A stretch of DNA of 64,000 nucleotides from CBDHGY01 sp965263325 (lineage in GTDB: Bacteria > Pseudomonadota > Alphaproteobacteria > Caulobacterales > Hyphomonadaceae), in contig CBDHGY010000002.1 of the NCBI GenBank assembly GCA_965263325.1, forward strand, positions 1,798,001 through 1,862,000, given 5' to 3'. The notes beneath the pieces are model-generated. The model worked only from the letters and a program-made list of their open reading frames with translations. It made no database searches and was not told the origin of the DNA. Numbering within the stretch: the stretch's first letter is position 1; each line of letters opens with the position of its first letter. Below are positions 19,422 to 28,231 of the stretch, piece after piece. Both the position numbers and the translations under genes were made by a program.

Positions 19422-19624
19422 AGTGTCCCCTTATGTCCGGTGATATTATCGCCAGTTTCGCCGTCGTCCAGACTGAATGAGCCGCCCAATTAAACGTGCT
19501 GCTTCCTGATGTATCAGCTGCGCAAGGCAATCTCCCCGTTGATGAAAAGCTTGTAAGACATTGTGTCTTTCCCACAGCGAATTTTAATGCCACTGGGCCG
19601 CTCAATATTTCTGGAGCGCGCTCG

Positions 19625-20863
19625 ATGCAAACATATCGGACGATTGGCGTCTTCATCCTCGCCGTCTGGTTCATTCAACTGGCAGGTGGAATTATTAGCG
19701 TGATCACGCCGCTGGCGCTCGATGAAATGCAGGTTTCGTCGCTGACGGTCGGAGTCATAGCGTCTGTGTATTCTGCAGGGTTTATGGTCGGCGCGCTATT
19801 CTCACCCGCCCTCATCTATCAATTCGGGAACATTCGTGCCTTTGCCGCAGCAGCGGCCATCGGCGCAATCACCGCCCATACAATGGGGGCAGCGTTTGAT
19901 CCGTGGGCCTGGGTGCCGCTGCGGTTCTTTCAGGGTGTCGGCTTTGCAATCATGTTCTCAGCCGTGGAAAGCTGGATGGGTGCTGTTGTGCCGATTGATC
20001 GGCGCGGTGCATTAATCGGCGTGTATCATCTGGCGGCGAAGGCCGCTCTTCTGATTGGCCCATTCTTTATCTTTGGCGCGAATGCGCTGGATATGCTGCC
20101 ATACACACTCACAGGCATTTTTATGACGGTTGCGCTGATCTGCGTGTGCATGACGCGCCAGCTCGAACCACTGAAGCCGAATACGCCGCCGCGAAACTTC
20201 ACCGAGCTGATGAGGGTATCTGTTGCCGCGACATTCGGCGTTTTCATGACCGGTGTCATCAATACCGGATCGCTTGCCTTGCTGCCGATTGTGGTCGCAG
20301 AGCAAGGCTGGCCAATGTCTGTGGCTCAAGCAGCGATTGTCGCCGTTGCAGCAGCGCAATTAGGCGGTCTAATCAGCCAGTGGCCGGCCGGTTTGATTTC
20401 AGACCGTTTCCCCCGCCGGGTGGTTATGGCAATCATGATGCTGAGCGGCGGATTGGCATCCCTGGGTTTGGGGCTCCTGGGCAACCAGATGCACTATGTA
20501 CTGTTCCTTGTTTTCATCGCGTTTTGGGGTGCGGGATCACTGTCTTTCTATGGGATTGCTGTGGCACATGGTCTCGACCGCGCAGAGTCCGACCAGATCA
20601 CGCCGCTGATGTCGTCTTATATATTTCTCTGGGCAGCAGGGTCTGTTGTCGGACCTATCTTGTTTGGAGGGATCATGAATTTAGAGCTTGGATCACCGGG
20701 CCTGTTTACGTTGCAAGCTCTGCTCATGTTCATGGTGGGCGTTCTGCTCTTCATTCGATACGGAGTCCGCGCTCCGCCCGCCGAAGATGCTCAAGAAGAG
20801 TTTGCGCCTGTGCTCACAACCTCAACGGCACTATCGCATGTGGACCCGCGGACCGGCGAGTAA
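19625..20863 (+). CDS. MFS transporter, YcaD-like
   Basis: About 412 residues with 12 predicted helices. The helix 2-3 loop and 'ESWMGAVVPIDRRGALIGVYH' (helix 4-5 loop) match the YcaD/UMF-type group of major facilitators. The second half has 'QWPAGLISDRFPRRVVM'. The substrate is unknown. The frame extends upstream to 19496, but ATG 19625 with GGAG before it gives the expected short cytoplasmic N-terminus 'MQTYRTIGVF'. It is divergent from the TIR-WD40 gene, with about 200 bp between them. Its end lies 8 bp before the mutS remnant. Confidence 0.82.
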   Translation: MQTYRTIGVFILAVWFIQLAGGIISVITPLALDEMQVSSLTVGVIASVYSAGFMVGALFSPALIYQFGNIRAFAAAAAIGAITAHTMGAAFDPWAWVPLRFFQGVGFAIMFSAVESWMGAVVPIDRRGALIGVYHLAAKAALLIGPFFIFGANALDMLPYTLTGIFMTVALICVCMTRQLEPLKPNTPPRNFTELMRVSVAATFGVFMTGVINTGSLALLPIVVAEQGWPMSVAQAAIVAVAAAQLGGLISQWPAGLISDRFPRRVVMAIMMLSGGLASLGLGLLGNQMHYVLFLVFIAFWGAGSLSFYGIAVAHGLDRAESDQITPLMSSYIFLWAAGSVVGPILFGGIMNLELGSPGLFTLQALLMFMVGVLLFIRYGVRAPPAEDAQEEFAPVLTTSTALSHVDPRTGE

Positions 20864-20870
20864 TTGCTGG

Positions 20871-21053
20871 AAGCAAGCCGTTCACAAACCGCGATGCGCC
20901 GGCCTGATTTGATCATATTAGCGAGATTTCCTTCGCCCGAAAGAAGAGCAATGCATCTGGATGCTCCGCCTTGATGTCCAGATACTGCGCCATAAAAGGC
21001 GAAGGGCCTTTTACTTCGGTCAGTTTCTTTTGGGTGGACGCATGTTCAGCCAT
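20871..21053 (-). pseudogene. mutS: Broken duplicate of the mutS 5' end
   Basis: On the minus strand an ATG at 21053 starts a 46-codon frame whose N-terminus differs ('MAEHASTQKKLTEV') but then reads 'KGPSPFMAQYLDIKAEHP', identical to MutS. Bases 20936-21013 match mutS 16945-17025 with only a few differences. After FFR about 136 bp of mutS are missing. The DNA then resumes at 20871-20926 as a diverged match (about 10 differences in 56) to mutS 16751-16806, encoding the LANLIKSGRRIAVCEQL segment out of frame. It is therefore a remnant, not a working gene. Confidence 0.9.
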
Positions 21054-21074
21054 AGCGCCGAGGCCTAGCCCGGA

Positions 21075-21761
21075 TCAGTGAGATTCGGAAGACTTGGCTT
21101 CGGCAGCCGTCTTTCTATCAAACTTGCGAAGTCCTTCATTGCAACCGGTATAGGCTTCTGAGTAGGATTTTTCGAAACAGCGGTCAAAAGCTTCAAATAC
21201 ATTTATGTTTGTGGGCCACAGAGGCGTATACCCATACTTTTCTTCTGTATTTTTAAACCTCTGTTCCCAATGCTCGGGCTTCGGAATAGCTCGCAACTCA
21301 TCGAAACTTTGGTCGAACGTGCCGCGATCCTTTTTCAAAAAGGCGATAGACGCCGTGACATAGAGATTCCAGGCGTTGTTCTTCGGATTCGGTTCATAGC
21401 TCTCACCAAACAGGCCTATGGCTCTCTCCGCTTCATCCTCAAAGGCATAAAGCTGCCCTTCATGCCAGTGCAGCATACGAAGTTGCCAATCTTCGAGATC
21501 GGTCGAATGCGCTTTGTAGTCGGCAATGAGCTGCGCCGCTTCAATTTGACAGCCATTATTGTTCCGATAACTTACTTTCCGCCATCCGCCCCATATATCT
21601 GTATCGAAAGCCTCGTAGTCGAGTGCAAGCAACGCTTCTCGGTTTTCGATACAGAGCCGTTTTGAAACTTCGGAATTCGATTCGTGTGCGGTTTGAACAG
21701 TCGATGTCTCACACGCGGTCAATAAAAACGCCATTATCGAATTCAGCGCTAACTTGATCAT
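21075..21761 (-). CDS. Hypothetical lipoprotein
   Basis: About 228 residues starting at ATG 21761. The signal ends in lipobox 'FLLTAC'. The mature part is rich in aromatic residues and alpha-helical, with 'WHEGQLYAFEDEAERAIGLF' and 'NPKNNAWNLYVTASIAFLKKD' resembling TPR-like helices. The family was not recognised. It lies between the mutS remnant and maeB and is divergent from maeB. Confidence 0.72.
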   Translation of the reverse strand: MIKLALNSIMAFLLTACETSTVQTAHESNSEVSKRLCIENREALLALDYEAFDTDIWGGWRKVSYRNNNGCQIEAAQLIADYKAHSTDLEDWQLRMLHWHEGQLYAFEDEAERAIGLFGESYEPNPKNNAWNLYVTASIAFLKKDRGTFDQSFDELRAIPKPEHWEQRFKNTEEKYGYTPLWPTNINVFEAFDRCFEKSYSEAYTGCNEGLRKFDRKTAAEAKSSESH

Positions 21762-21950
21762 ATCGCGATCCCCGAATGCCATCGGTAACTTTTACGAATA
21801 AAAATGGTGGCAAGTAATTGGTAGGCGCATGACAACCCCGCAACGCATCGTCCAACTCCACGCACGCGGTCGGGATTCGAATGGGTTTGCGCGGCTTGGA
21901 AACTGCGCTAACTGGTAGTCTTCCTTTCAAAACGCCAAAGCAAACATCCC

Positions 21951-24221
21951 ATGACAACCAAGCGCCCAACTTTCACCGATCAGGAAGCCCTCGATTTTCA
22001 CGCACACCCTGTGCCCGGTAAGATCTCCATGGCTCCCACCAAGCCCATGGGCACTCAGCGGGATCTCTCGCTTGCTTATTCGCCGGGCGTCGCAGTGCCA
22101 GTCGAGGCGATCGCAAAAGATGAAGATCTCGCATACGATTATACCGCTAAAGGCAACACTGTTGCGGTGATCTCAAACGGGACGGCGATCCTTGGATTGG
22201 GCGATCTTGGACCGATGGCTTCCAAACCGGTGATGGAAGGCAAGTCCGTCCTGTTCAAGCGCTTTGCGGACATCGATAGTTTCGATGTTGAGGTCACAAC
22301 AAAGGATATCGATGAATTCTGCACAGTGGTCCGAAATATCGGACCAACATGGGGCGGGATCAATCTGGAAGACATCGGCTCTCCCGAGGCCTTCATCATC
22401 GAAAGCCGCCTGCGCGAAGAACTGGACGTACCCGTTTTCCATGACGACCAGCATGGCACGGCAATTATCGCCGCAGCGGGCATTATCAATGCGTGCGCGA
22501 TCACGGGCCGGAAAATGGAAAACTTGAAAATTGCTGTGTCAGGGGCTGGCGCTGCCGGACTTTCGGTGGCGGGACTGATCCATTTAATGGGCGTGAAACG
22601 CGAGAACATTCTGATGGCTGACAGCCGCGGCATCATTTACGAAGGCCGCACGGAAAAAATGGACCAGTTCAAGTCCGCTTTTGCCGTCAAGACAGATAAA
22701 CGTACGCTTGCAGAAGCCGTTGACGGCGCAGACTGTTTCCTCGGTCTTTCCGTTAAAGGCGCGATGACACCGGAAATGGTCGCTTCCATGGCGGACAACC
22801 CGATCATCTTCGCTATGGCGAATCCTGACCCGGAGATTACACCCGAAGAAATCAAAGCGGTGCGCTCCGATGCGATTATCGCCACGGGCCGCTCGGATTA
22901 CCCGAACCAGGTCAACAATGTCCTTGGTTTTCCTTATATTTTCCGGGGCGCTCTCGATGTGCGCGCGCGCGGCATCAACGAAGACATGAAAGTCGCCGCT
23001 GCCAATGCACTAGCGGAACTTGCCCGAGAAGATGTGCCGGATGAAGTTGCAGCAGCTTACCACGGTCAGCGCCCGCAATTCGGACCAGATTACATCATCC
23101 CGACGCCGTTCGACCCAAGGCTCATCAGCTTTATTCCGCCCGCCGTTGCAAAGGCGGCCATGGAGTCCGGCGTTGCGCGCAAACCCATCGAAGATATGGA
23201 CGAATACCGGCACTCTCTTGCGCGCCGCCAGGACCCGACGGCGTCATTCCTTCAAGGCATTCAAGCACGTGTGCGGAGCATGAAAAAGCGTATCGTTTTT
23301 GCTGAAGGTGAGGAGCCACAAGTTGTCCGCGCGGCGTGGAGCTTCAAAAATCAGGGTCTTGGCCAGCCAATCCTTATTGGTCGCGAGCACCGCGTTCAGG
23401 CAACGATGAAACAAATGGGTGTGCCGGAAGGCGCGCTTGATATCATCAATGCGCGCCTGAGCGACAAGAACCCGGAATATACAGACTATGTCTACAGCCG
23501 CCTGCAGCGCTCCGGTTATCTGAAACGCGACGTTCAGCGCCTGATCAATCAGGACCGCAACGTCTTCGGATGCGCCATGCTGGCCACAGGCGACGCAGAC
23601 GGCATGGTGACAGGCGTCACGCGAAATTACGATGTGGCCCTGAATGACGCCCTGCTCTGTCTCGATCCGCTTCCCGGCAAACCTGTGATGGGCATGTCGA
23701 TGGTGATCAATCGCGGGCGTACCGTCTTTATTGCGGATACGTCGGTCGAAGAACTTCCTGACGGCACACACCTCGCCAAGATTGCAATCGAAGCAGCAAC
23801 CGCTGTGCGCGCGCTTGGGTTCACCCCTCGCGTGGCATTTCTGTCTTACTCAACTTTTGGCAATCCAGCCGGTGAGCGGATGGAAAAAGTCGTCGATGCG
23901 GTCTCCCTGATGGATATTCGTGAAGATGTCGATTTTGAGTATGAGGGCGATATGGCCGCCGATGCGGCGCTCAACCCGAACCACAAAATTCTCTATCCGT
24001 TCTCGCGCCTTAGCGGCCCAGCGAATGTGTTGATCATGCCGGCGATCCACTCAGCGTCGATCTCAACGAAACTGCTGACCGGGATGAGTAATGCGACGGT
24101 GATTGGCCCGATCCTGCTCGGCCTTGAGAAGCCGGTGCAGATTGCATCTTTGGGAGCCACAGTGGCAGACATCACCAACCTCGCGACCATCGCTGCGCTG
24201 GATGTGGATGCGGGGAGTTAG
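21951..24221 (+). CDS. maeB: NADP-dependent malic enzyme with phosphotransacetylase-like domain
   Basis: 756 residues in two parts, as usual for MaeB/Tme. The malic enzyme domain (about 1-430) has 'PGKISMAPTKPM', 'YSPGVAVPV', 'FHDDQHGTA' (metal-binding Asp residues) and the nucleotide-binding 'GAGAAGLSVAGL'. The C-terminal domain (about 435-756) is phosphotransacetylase-like ('KKRIVFAEGEEPQVVRAAW'). In this family it is regulatory rather than an active PTA. The enzyme decarboxylates malate to pyruvate with NADP reduction, linking the C4 and C3 pools. This complements the C4 acids delivered by the ethylmalonyl-CoA route. Confidence 0.96.
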   Translation: MTTKRPTFTDQEALDFHAHPVPGKISMAPTKPMGTQRDLSLAYSPGVAVPVEAIAKDEDLAYDYTAKGNTVAVISNGTAILGLGDLGPMASKPVMEGKSVLFKRFADIDSFDVEVTTKDIDEFCTVVRNIGPTWGGINLEDIGSPEAFIIESRLREELDVPVFHDDQHGTAIIAAAGIINACAITGRKMENLKIAVSGAGAAGLSVAGLIHLMGVKRENILMADSRGIIYEGRTEKMDQFKSAFAVKTDKRTLAEAVDGADCFLGLSVKGAMTPEMVASMADNPIIFAMANPDPEITPEEIKAVRSDAIIATGRSDYPNQVNNVLGFPYIFRGALDVRARGINEDMKVAAANALAELAREDVPDEVAAAYHGQRPQFGPDYIIPTPFDPRLISFIPPAVAKAAMESGVARKPIEDMDEYRHSLARRQDPTASFLQGIQARVRSMKKRIVFAEGEEPQVVRAAWSFKNQGLGQPILIGREHRVQATMKQMGVPEGALDIINARLSDKNPEYTDYVYSRLQRSGYLKRDVQRLINQDRNVFGCAMLATGDADGMVTGVTRNYDVALNDALLCLDPLPGKPVMGMSMVINRGRTVFIADTSVEELPDGTHLAKIAIEAATAVRALGFTPRVAFLSYSTFGNPAGERMEKVVDAVSLMDIREDVDFEYEGDMAADAALNPNHKILYPFSRLSGPANVLIMPAIHSASISTKLLTGMSNATVIGPILLGLEKPVQIASLGATVADITNLATIAALDVDAGS

Positions 24222-24304
24222 CCTCTGCTTTTGGGTCAAAAGCGGACAATGGACTCCTTGTGCGAGAGTTGAACACAGCGTGGTCAACGAATAAACAAAC
24301 CCGC

Positions 24305-24685
24305 ATGCCACATTTCTCAATATCTAAGACCGAAGATAAAGAGCTACCAGTTCCTAGTGCTTGGAGATTTGCGCTCAAGACAATCGCGGATGCCTTGGTA
24401 GGGGAGACTGTGATTCCCAAAATCGACGGCTTTCTGATCAGTTCGCCGGAAAAGGATCAACTCCAAATTTGTCGGGATAACATTGAGGCTTACCCCGATG
24501 AGATCGGATCTTTGAACGTCGAAAGCTGGAACTCGTCAATTCACATATGGAACAATGGTTACTGGTCAGTGCTTGTGGACCTCACAGCGCATTCAGGCGA
24601 GACCACTGATTTGGTATTCCATGCAAAGGTATCTGAGCAAGGAGAGCAATATCTCATCGAACCCGGATTGATATATGTTCCATAA
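24305..24685 (+). CDS. Hypothetical protein (DUF7668-like)
   Basis: About 126 residues from ATG 24305; the frame is open back to 24260. The sequence has the look of a small alpha/beta protein, with 'IWNNGYWSVLVDLTAHSGE' followed by 'DLVFHAKVSEQGEQYLIEP'. From memory this resembles the DUF7668 family, but I could not verify it. No signal peptide. Function unknown. Confidence 0.6.
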   Translation: MPHFSISKTEDKELPVPSAWRFALKTIADALVGETVIPKIDGFLISSPEKDQLQICRDNIEAYPDEIGSLNVESWNSSIHIWNNGYWSVLVDLTAHSGETTDLVFHAKVSEQGEQYLIEPGLIYVP

Positions 24686-24710
24686 CGTCCGCTTTGACGC
24701 CGTTTGTCGA

Positions 24711-25082
24711 CTACCGCCCCCGTCCGAACATGTCCCCAAATGTTTGCAGAGTGGCGCGGCCATATTGCCATGCCGTGGGCCTTTGGCGATGGGAACGGCG
24801 GACATAATCGATGCAGTTGGTTTCCGTTAGGCTATAAGACATGCGCTGTGCCCGGCGTGCGCGCGCTTCAATTTCGAGATAATGCAGCCCGCTTGTGTTG
24901 CGGTGGCGCTTGATGGGCCGGCCGCTGGCAAACTCCTCGAGGGATTGCTCAATAACGCCGCCATATTCGCGTGAATTCGACAAGACGCGTCCGCTCAGCG
25001 TAACGACTCCATAATGACGAAGCACACCGCCAAAGCGGACAGAGATGACATCGCCGGGCTCAATCTCAGAATTTCTTCTCAT
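24711..25082 (-). CDS. LRAT/NlpC-P60-like thiol acyltransferase family protein
   Basis: About 123 residues starting at ATG 25082. 'GDVISVRFGGVLRHYGVV' with H23 and 'TETNCIDYVRR' with C90 give the His...Cys order of the LRAT fold (lecithin:retinol acyltransferase / H-Rev107 relatives of NlpC/P60). Bacterial members are poorly understood; lipid or peptide acyl transfer or hydrolysis is possible. It is 44 bp downstream of purA on the same strand, so it may be co-transcribed. Confidence 0.7.
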   Translation of the reverse strand: MRRNSEIEPGDVISVRFGGVLRHYGVVTLSGRVLSNSREYGGVIEQSLEEFASGRPIKRHRNTSGLHYLEIEARARRAQRMSYSLTETNCIDYVRRSHRQRPTAWQYGRATLQTFGDMFGRGR

Positions 25083-25126
25083 CGATAAACAATAAAACTG
25101 TTTCTCGGCAAAAAGCAAGAGCAGTC

Positions 25127-26428
25127 CTAGATGACGCCCTCGAACGGATCGCGCATCAAGATAACGTCCTCGCGTTCCGGCGAGGTGGAGACCAGAGCCG
25201 CCGGTTTGCCCACCAGCTCTTCCAAGCGGCGGACATATTTTACCGCTTCAGCGGGCAGGTCATTCCAGCTGCGCGCGCCGCGCGTGCTATCGCTCCATCC
25301 GGGCATCGTTTCATAAACCGGCTCAACGGTGGCTTGCGCCGCCGCCGTGGCCGGCAGATAGTCAATCGTTTCACCGTTTAACTTGTAGCCAACGCAAATC
25401 TTCAGCTCATCCATGCCATCGAGCACGTCGAGCTTGGTGAGCGCGAGCCCATCAATCCCGCCAACAGCGCAGGCTTGGCGCACCATCACCGCGTCAAACC
25501 AACCGCAGCGACGCTTACGGCCGGTCGTCGTGCCGAACTCATGCCCGCGCTTGCCGAGGCCCTCACCGATGTCATCAAAGAGCTCCGTTGGAAATGGCCC
25601 GGCACCGACACGGGTCGTGTAAGCTTTTGCAAGACCCAGCACATAAGAGATCGAGCGCGGTCCAAGACCCGTGCCCGCCGCCGCCTGACCAGCCACAACA
25701 TTGGATGAGGTCACGAATGGATACGTGCCGTGATCGACGTCAAGCATGATGCCCTGCGCGCCCTCTAACAGAATGCGCCGACCAAGGCGCGCACTCTCAT
25801 TCAGTATTTTCCAGGCAGGCCCTGCAAAGGGCAGAATTTTTGGCGCGAGTTCGAGCAGCTCTGCTTTTAATCCGTCGACATCCGGCTCCGGCAATCCGAG
25901 CCCTTTGCGCAGCGGTGTGTGATGCGCGATGAGACGCTGGAGTTTCATGTCGAGCGCGGTTTCGTCAGCCAGATCTGCAACCCGGATGGCGCGCCGCCCA
26001 ACCTTATCTTCATAAGCCGGGCCAATGCCGCGCTTGGTGGTTCCGATTTTCGCGCCGTCTGCCGCTGCGCCTTCACGCGCTGCATCAAGATCGCGGTGCC
26101 ACGGCAGAATGATCGCAGCGTTCTCAGCGAGTAGGAGATCATCCGGGCCAAGTTTGATACCCGCCTGCTCCATTCCCTCCAACTCACTGAGCAATTGCCA
26201 GGGATCGACAACAACACCGTTACCAATAACGGACACCTTGCCGCCGCGCACAACGCCTGAGGGCAACAAATTCAATTTGTAAGTCGTGCCATCAATCACC
26301 AGCGTATGGCCGGCATTGTGCCCGCCCTGAAAGCGCGCAATCACATCTGCCCGGTGGGACAGCCAGTCAACGATTTTGCCTTTACCTTCGTCGCCCCACT
26401 GGGCACCGACGACAACAACTCCGGCCAT
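25127..26428 (-). CDS. purA: Adenylosuccinate synthetase
   Basis: 433 residues, normal for PurA. The GTP/IMP site motifs are intact: 'GAQWGDEGKGKIVD' at the N-terminus with the catalytic Asp, 'GGHNAGHT' with the catalytic His near residue 41, and 'RCGWFDAVM' further on. It joins IMP and aspartate using GTP, the first committed step to AMP. Confidence 0.97.
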   Translation of the reverse strand: MAGVVVVGAQWGDEGKGKIVDWLSHRADVIARFQGGHNAGHTLVIDGTTYKLNLLPSGVVRGGKVSVIGNGVVVDPWQLLSELEGMEQAGIKLGPDDLLLAENAAIILPWHRDLDAAREGAAADGAKIGTTKRGIGPAYEDKVGRRAIRVADLADETALDMKLQRLIAHHTPLRKGLGLPEPDVDGLKAELLELAPKILPFAGPAWKILNESARLGRRILLEGAQGIMLDVDHGTYPFVTSSNVVAGQAAAGTGLGPRSISYVLGLAKAYTTRVGAGPFPTELFDDIGEGLGKRGHEFGTTTGRKRRCGWFDAVMVRQACAVGGIDGLALTKLDVLDGMDELKICVGYKLNGETIDYLPATAAAQATVEPVYETMPGWSDSTRGARSWNDLPAEAVKYVRRLEELVGKPAALVSTSPEREDVILMRDPFEGVI

Positions 26429-26575
26429 ATGCTCTCTCCGCTGTTAGCCGGAGGGACCTTAGTCAGGATTCATGGCGAATAAGCAAGGCCTTTTGCCCCC
26501 GGTTAGCGATGTGCTCACAGGAAATGCGCCCGCCATTCTCTAGCCCAGCTCCACCGCGGGTGATAACGGGGCGAC

Positions 26576-27586
26576 ATGAAAGTCTTCTCCGCGCCAGCTT
26601 CCCTCCAACACGACCCCGGCCTGGAACTCCATAATGGAGCATTTGTGCCTCATGCCGAATGCCAGAACCGCCTTACGTCTATTCAAGCTGCGCTTAATAC
26701 GTCGCAGCCTGCTGTTGATCACGGTATGGACCCGATCCTCGCCGTACACGACAAAGACTATGTCGCTTTCCTTCAGCGTGCATACGAAGACTGGCATAGT
26801 GCGGGCCGACCGGGCAATGCGATCCCTTATGTGTTTCCCATCCGGGGCCGCCGCCCATTGACGCTATCCCGTATTGACGCAGAGCTTGGACGCTATTCAT
26901 TTGACTGCGGAACACCAATTGCTGAGCACACATGGCAGGCGGCTTATGGGAGCGTACAATCGGCGCTCTCTGCGCTTGCGGACGTGATGGACAACAAATC
27001 CCAAGCTTTCGCGATTTGCCGCCCTCCTGGGCACCATAGCGGTGCCGATTACTTCGGCGGCTACTGCTATCTCAACAATGCCGCCATTGGCGCGCAAGCG
27101 GCGCTTACAAAAGGTGCTACGAGAGTCGCCATCCTTGACGTTGATTATCACCACGGGAATGGCACGCAGGATATCTTCTACGAGCGGGGCGACGTTCTCA
27201 CCATTTCGATCCATGCTGATCCAAAAACCGATTACCCGTTTTACTGGGGCCATGCAGACGAGACCGGAGCTGGCCAGGGGTCGGGCAAAAATCTGAATTT
27301 GCCACTCCCAAGAGGCACGGGCTGGAAAGACTATGCACCGGTATTAGACCAAGCGCTCAACGTCGTTCAGAGATTCGATCCTGAACTGCTAATCGTTCCG
27401 TTTGGCGCTGATACGTTTGACGGTGACCCGATCAGTCACTTTACGATCAACACGGAAGAATTTGCGCGCATAAGCTCGGCGATCCGTAGGCTGAACCTTC
27501 CAACCTTGATCACGATGGAAGGCGGCTACGCCGTTGAGAATCTCGGATCAAATGTCGCGTCTTTTCTAGGCGGTTTCTCAGCCTAG
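26576..27586 (+). CDS. Histone deacetylase-family enzyme, acetylpolyamine amidohydrolase-like
   Basis: 336 residues with the full arginase/deacetylase active site: H153-H154 in 'RPPGHHSG', zinc ligands D190 and H192 in 'DVDYHHGNGTQ', a further Asp at 279 in 'FGADTFDG', and Y318 in 'EGGYAVE'. 'NNAAIGAQ', 'YPFYWGHADETGAGQG' and 'NLPLPRGTGW' fit the acetylpolyamine amidohydrolase / class II HDAC branch better than AcuC. It probably removes acetyl groups from polyamines or similar small amines. The stop CTAG is shared with the convergent lipid A deacylase gene. Confidence 0.87.
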   Translation: MKVFSAPASLQHDPGLELHNGAFVPHAECQNRLTSIQAALNTSQPAVDHGMDPILAVHDKDYVAFLQRAYEDWHSAGRPGNAIPYVFPIRGRRPLTLSRIDAELGRYSFDCGTPIAEHTWQAAYGSVQSALSALADVMDNKSQAFAICRPPGHHSGADYFGGYCYLNNAAIGAQAALTKGATRVAILDVDYHHGNGTQDIFYERGDVLTISIHADPKTDYPFYWGHADETGAGQGSGKNLNLPLPRGTGWKDYAPVLDQALNVVQRFDPELLIVPFGADTFDGDPISHFTINTEEFARISSAIRRLNLPTLITMEGGYAVENLGSNVASFLGGFSA

Positions 27587-28173
27587 CATTCGCACTTGTG
27601 GCCGAACCGATAGTAGAAGCGCAAACCGATATTATCGATGCCTTGATTTCGCCCATCGCCAAGAATCTGCCCGTGGCTGAGATGCTCATATTGCAACTGG
27701 ATGCCGGATACCGCGTTGAAGTCCCGGTTCAGCGCAAGCGAGGATCGGAACAAATCCTCTGATCCAAAAAACACTTTGCGCGAGCTCAGTTCCAGAAATG
27801 CAGGATCGCCCGGTGCAAACTGGGGATCCACTTCGCCGTCATGGATGACATACCCAAGACCCGGCTCGAGCGACCAGCCGTCTGCAAAATCCCAGTTCCA
27901 CAGCAACCCGCCGCCGCCGAAATTCGTGTCTCCTGCTGTGTTCAAAGACGCAACGAGATATGGCCGAGGCTCGAATGCCCAAGAAAGGAAGTCCGGCGAT
28001 TTAAACACCAGCTCACCTTCTATGTTCGGGCCGTCTTCCTTATCGGCATTCTTACAATTCGCGATGCAGATATTGTGTTGCATTACGCCAATGCGGCCTT
28101 CTTCGACCAATTGGGCCTGCGCCGGCAAGGCGATCGCTAAAAGGCTAACCGAAGCGGTAATTTTTCTGATCAT
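27583..28173 (-). CDS. Lipid A 3-O-deacylase-like outer-membrane protein (PagL family)
   Basis: 196 residues with a Sec signal peptide ('LLAIALPAQAQ') and alternating-residue beta-strand character typical of an outer-membrane barrel, ending in aromatic 'LRFYYRFG' plus a Cys-containing tail. The PagL active-site pattern His-x-Ser appears in 'YEHLSHGQ', followed by 'NQGIDNIG'. PagL removes a 3-O acyl chain from lipid A at the outer membrane. The stop is shared with the HDAC-family gene (CTAG). Confidence 0.75.
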   Translation of the reverse strand: MIRKITASVSLLAIALPAQAQLVEEGRIGVMQHNICIANCKNADKEDGPNIEGELVFKSPDFLSWAFEPRPYLVASLNTAGDTNFGGGGLLWNWDFADGWSLEPGLGYVIHDGEVDPQFAPGDPAFLELSSRKVFFGSEDLFRSSLALNRDFNAVSGIQLQYEHLSHGQILGDGRNQGIDNIGLRFYYRFGHKCEC

Positions 28174-28231
28174 ACTCTATCCCTCTACGCGGCCAGTTGA
28201 GCACCGACCGCGATTTGAGACAAGAGTGATT

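Noticed and set aside
21860..21900. tRNA T-arm-like GGGATTCGAATGGG
   Set aside because: No matching acceptor, D or anticodon arms around it.
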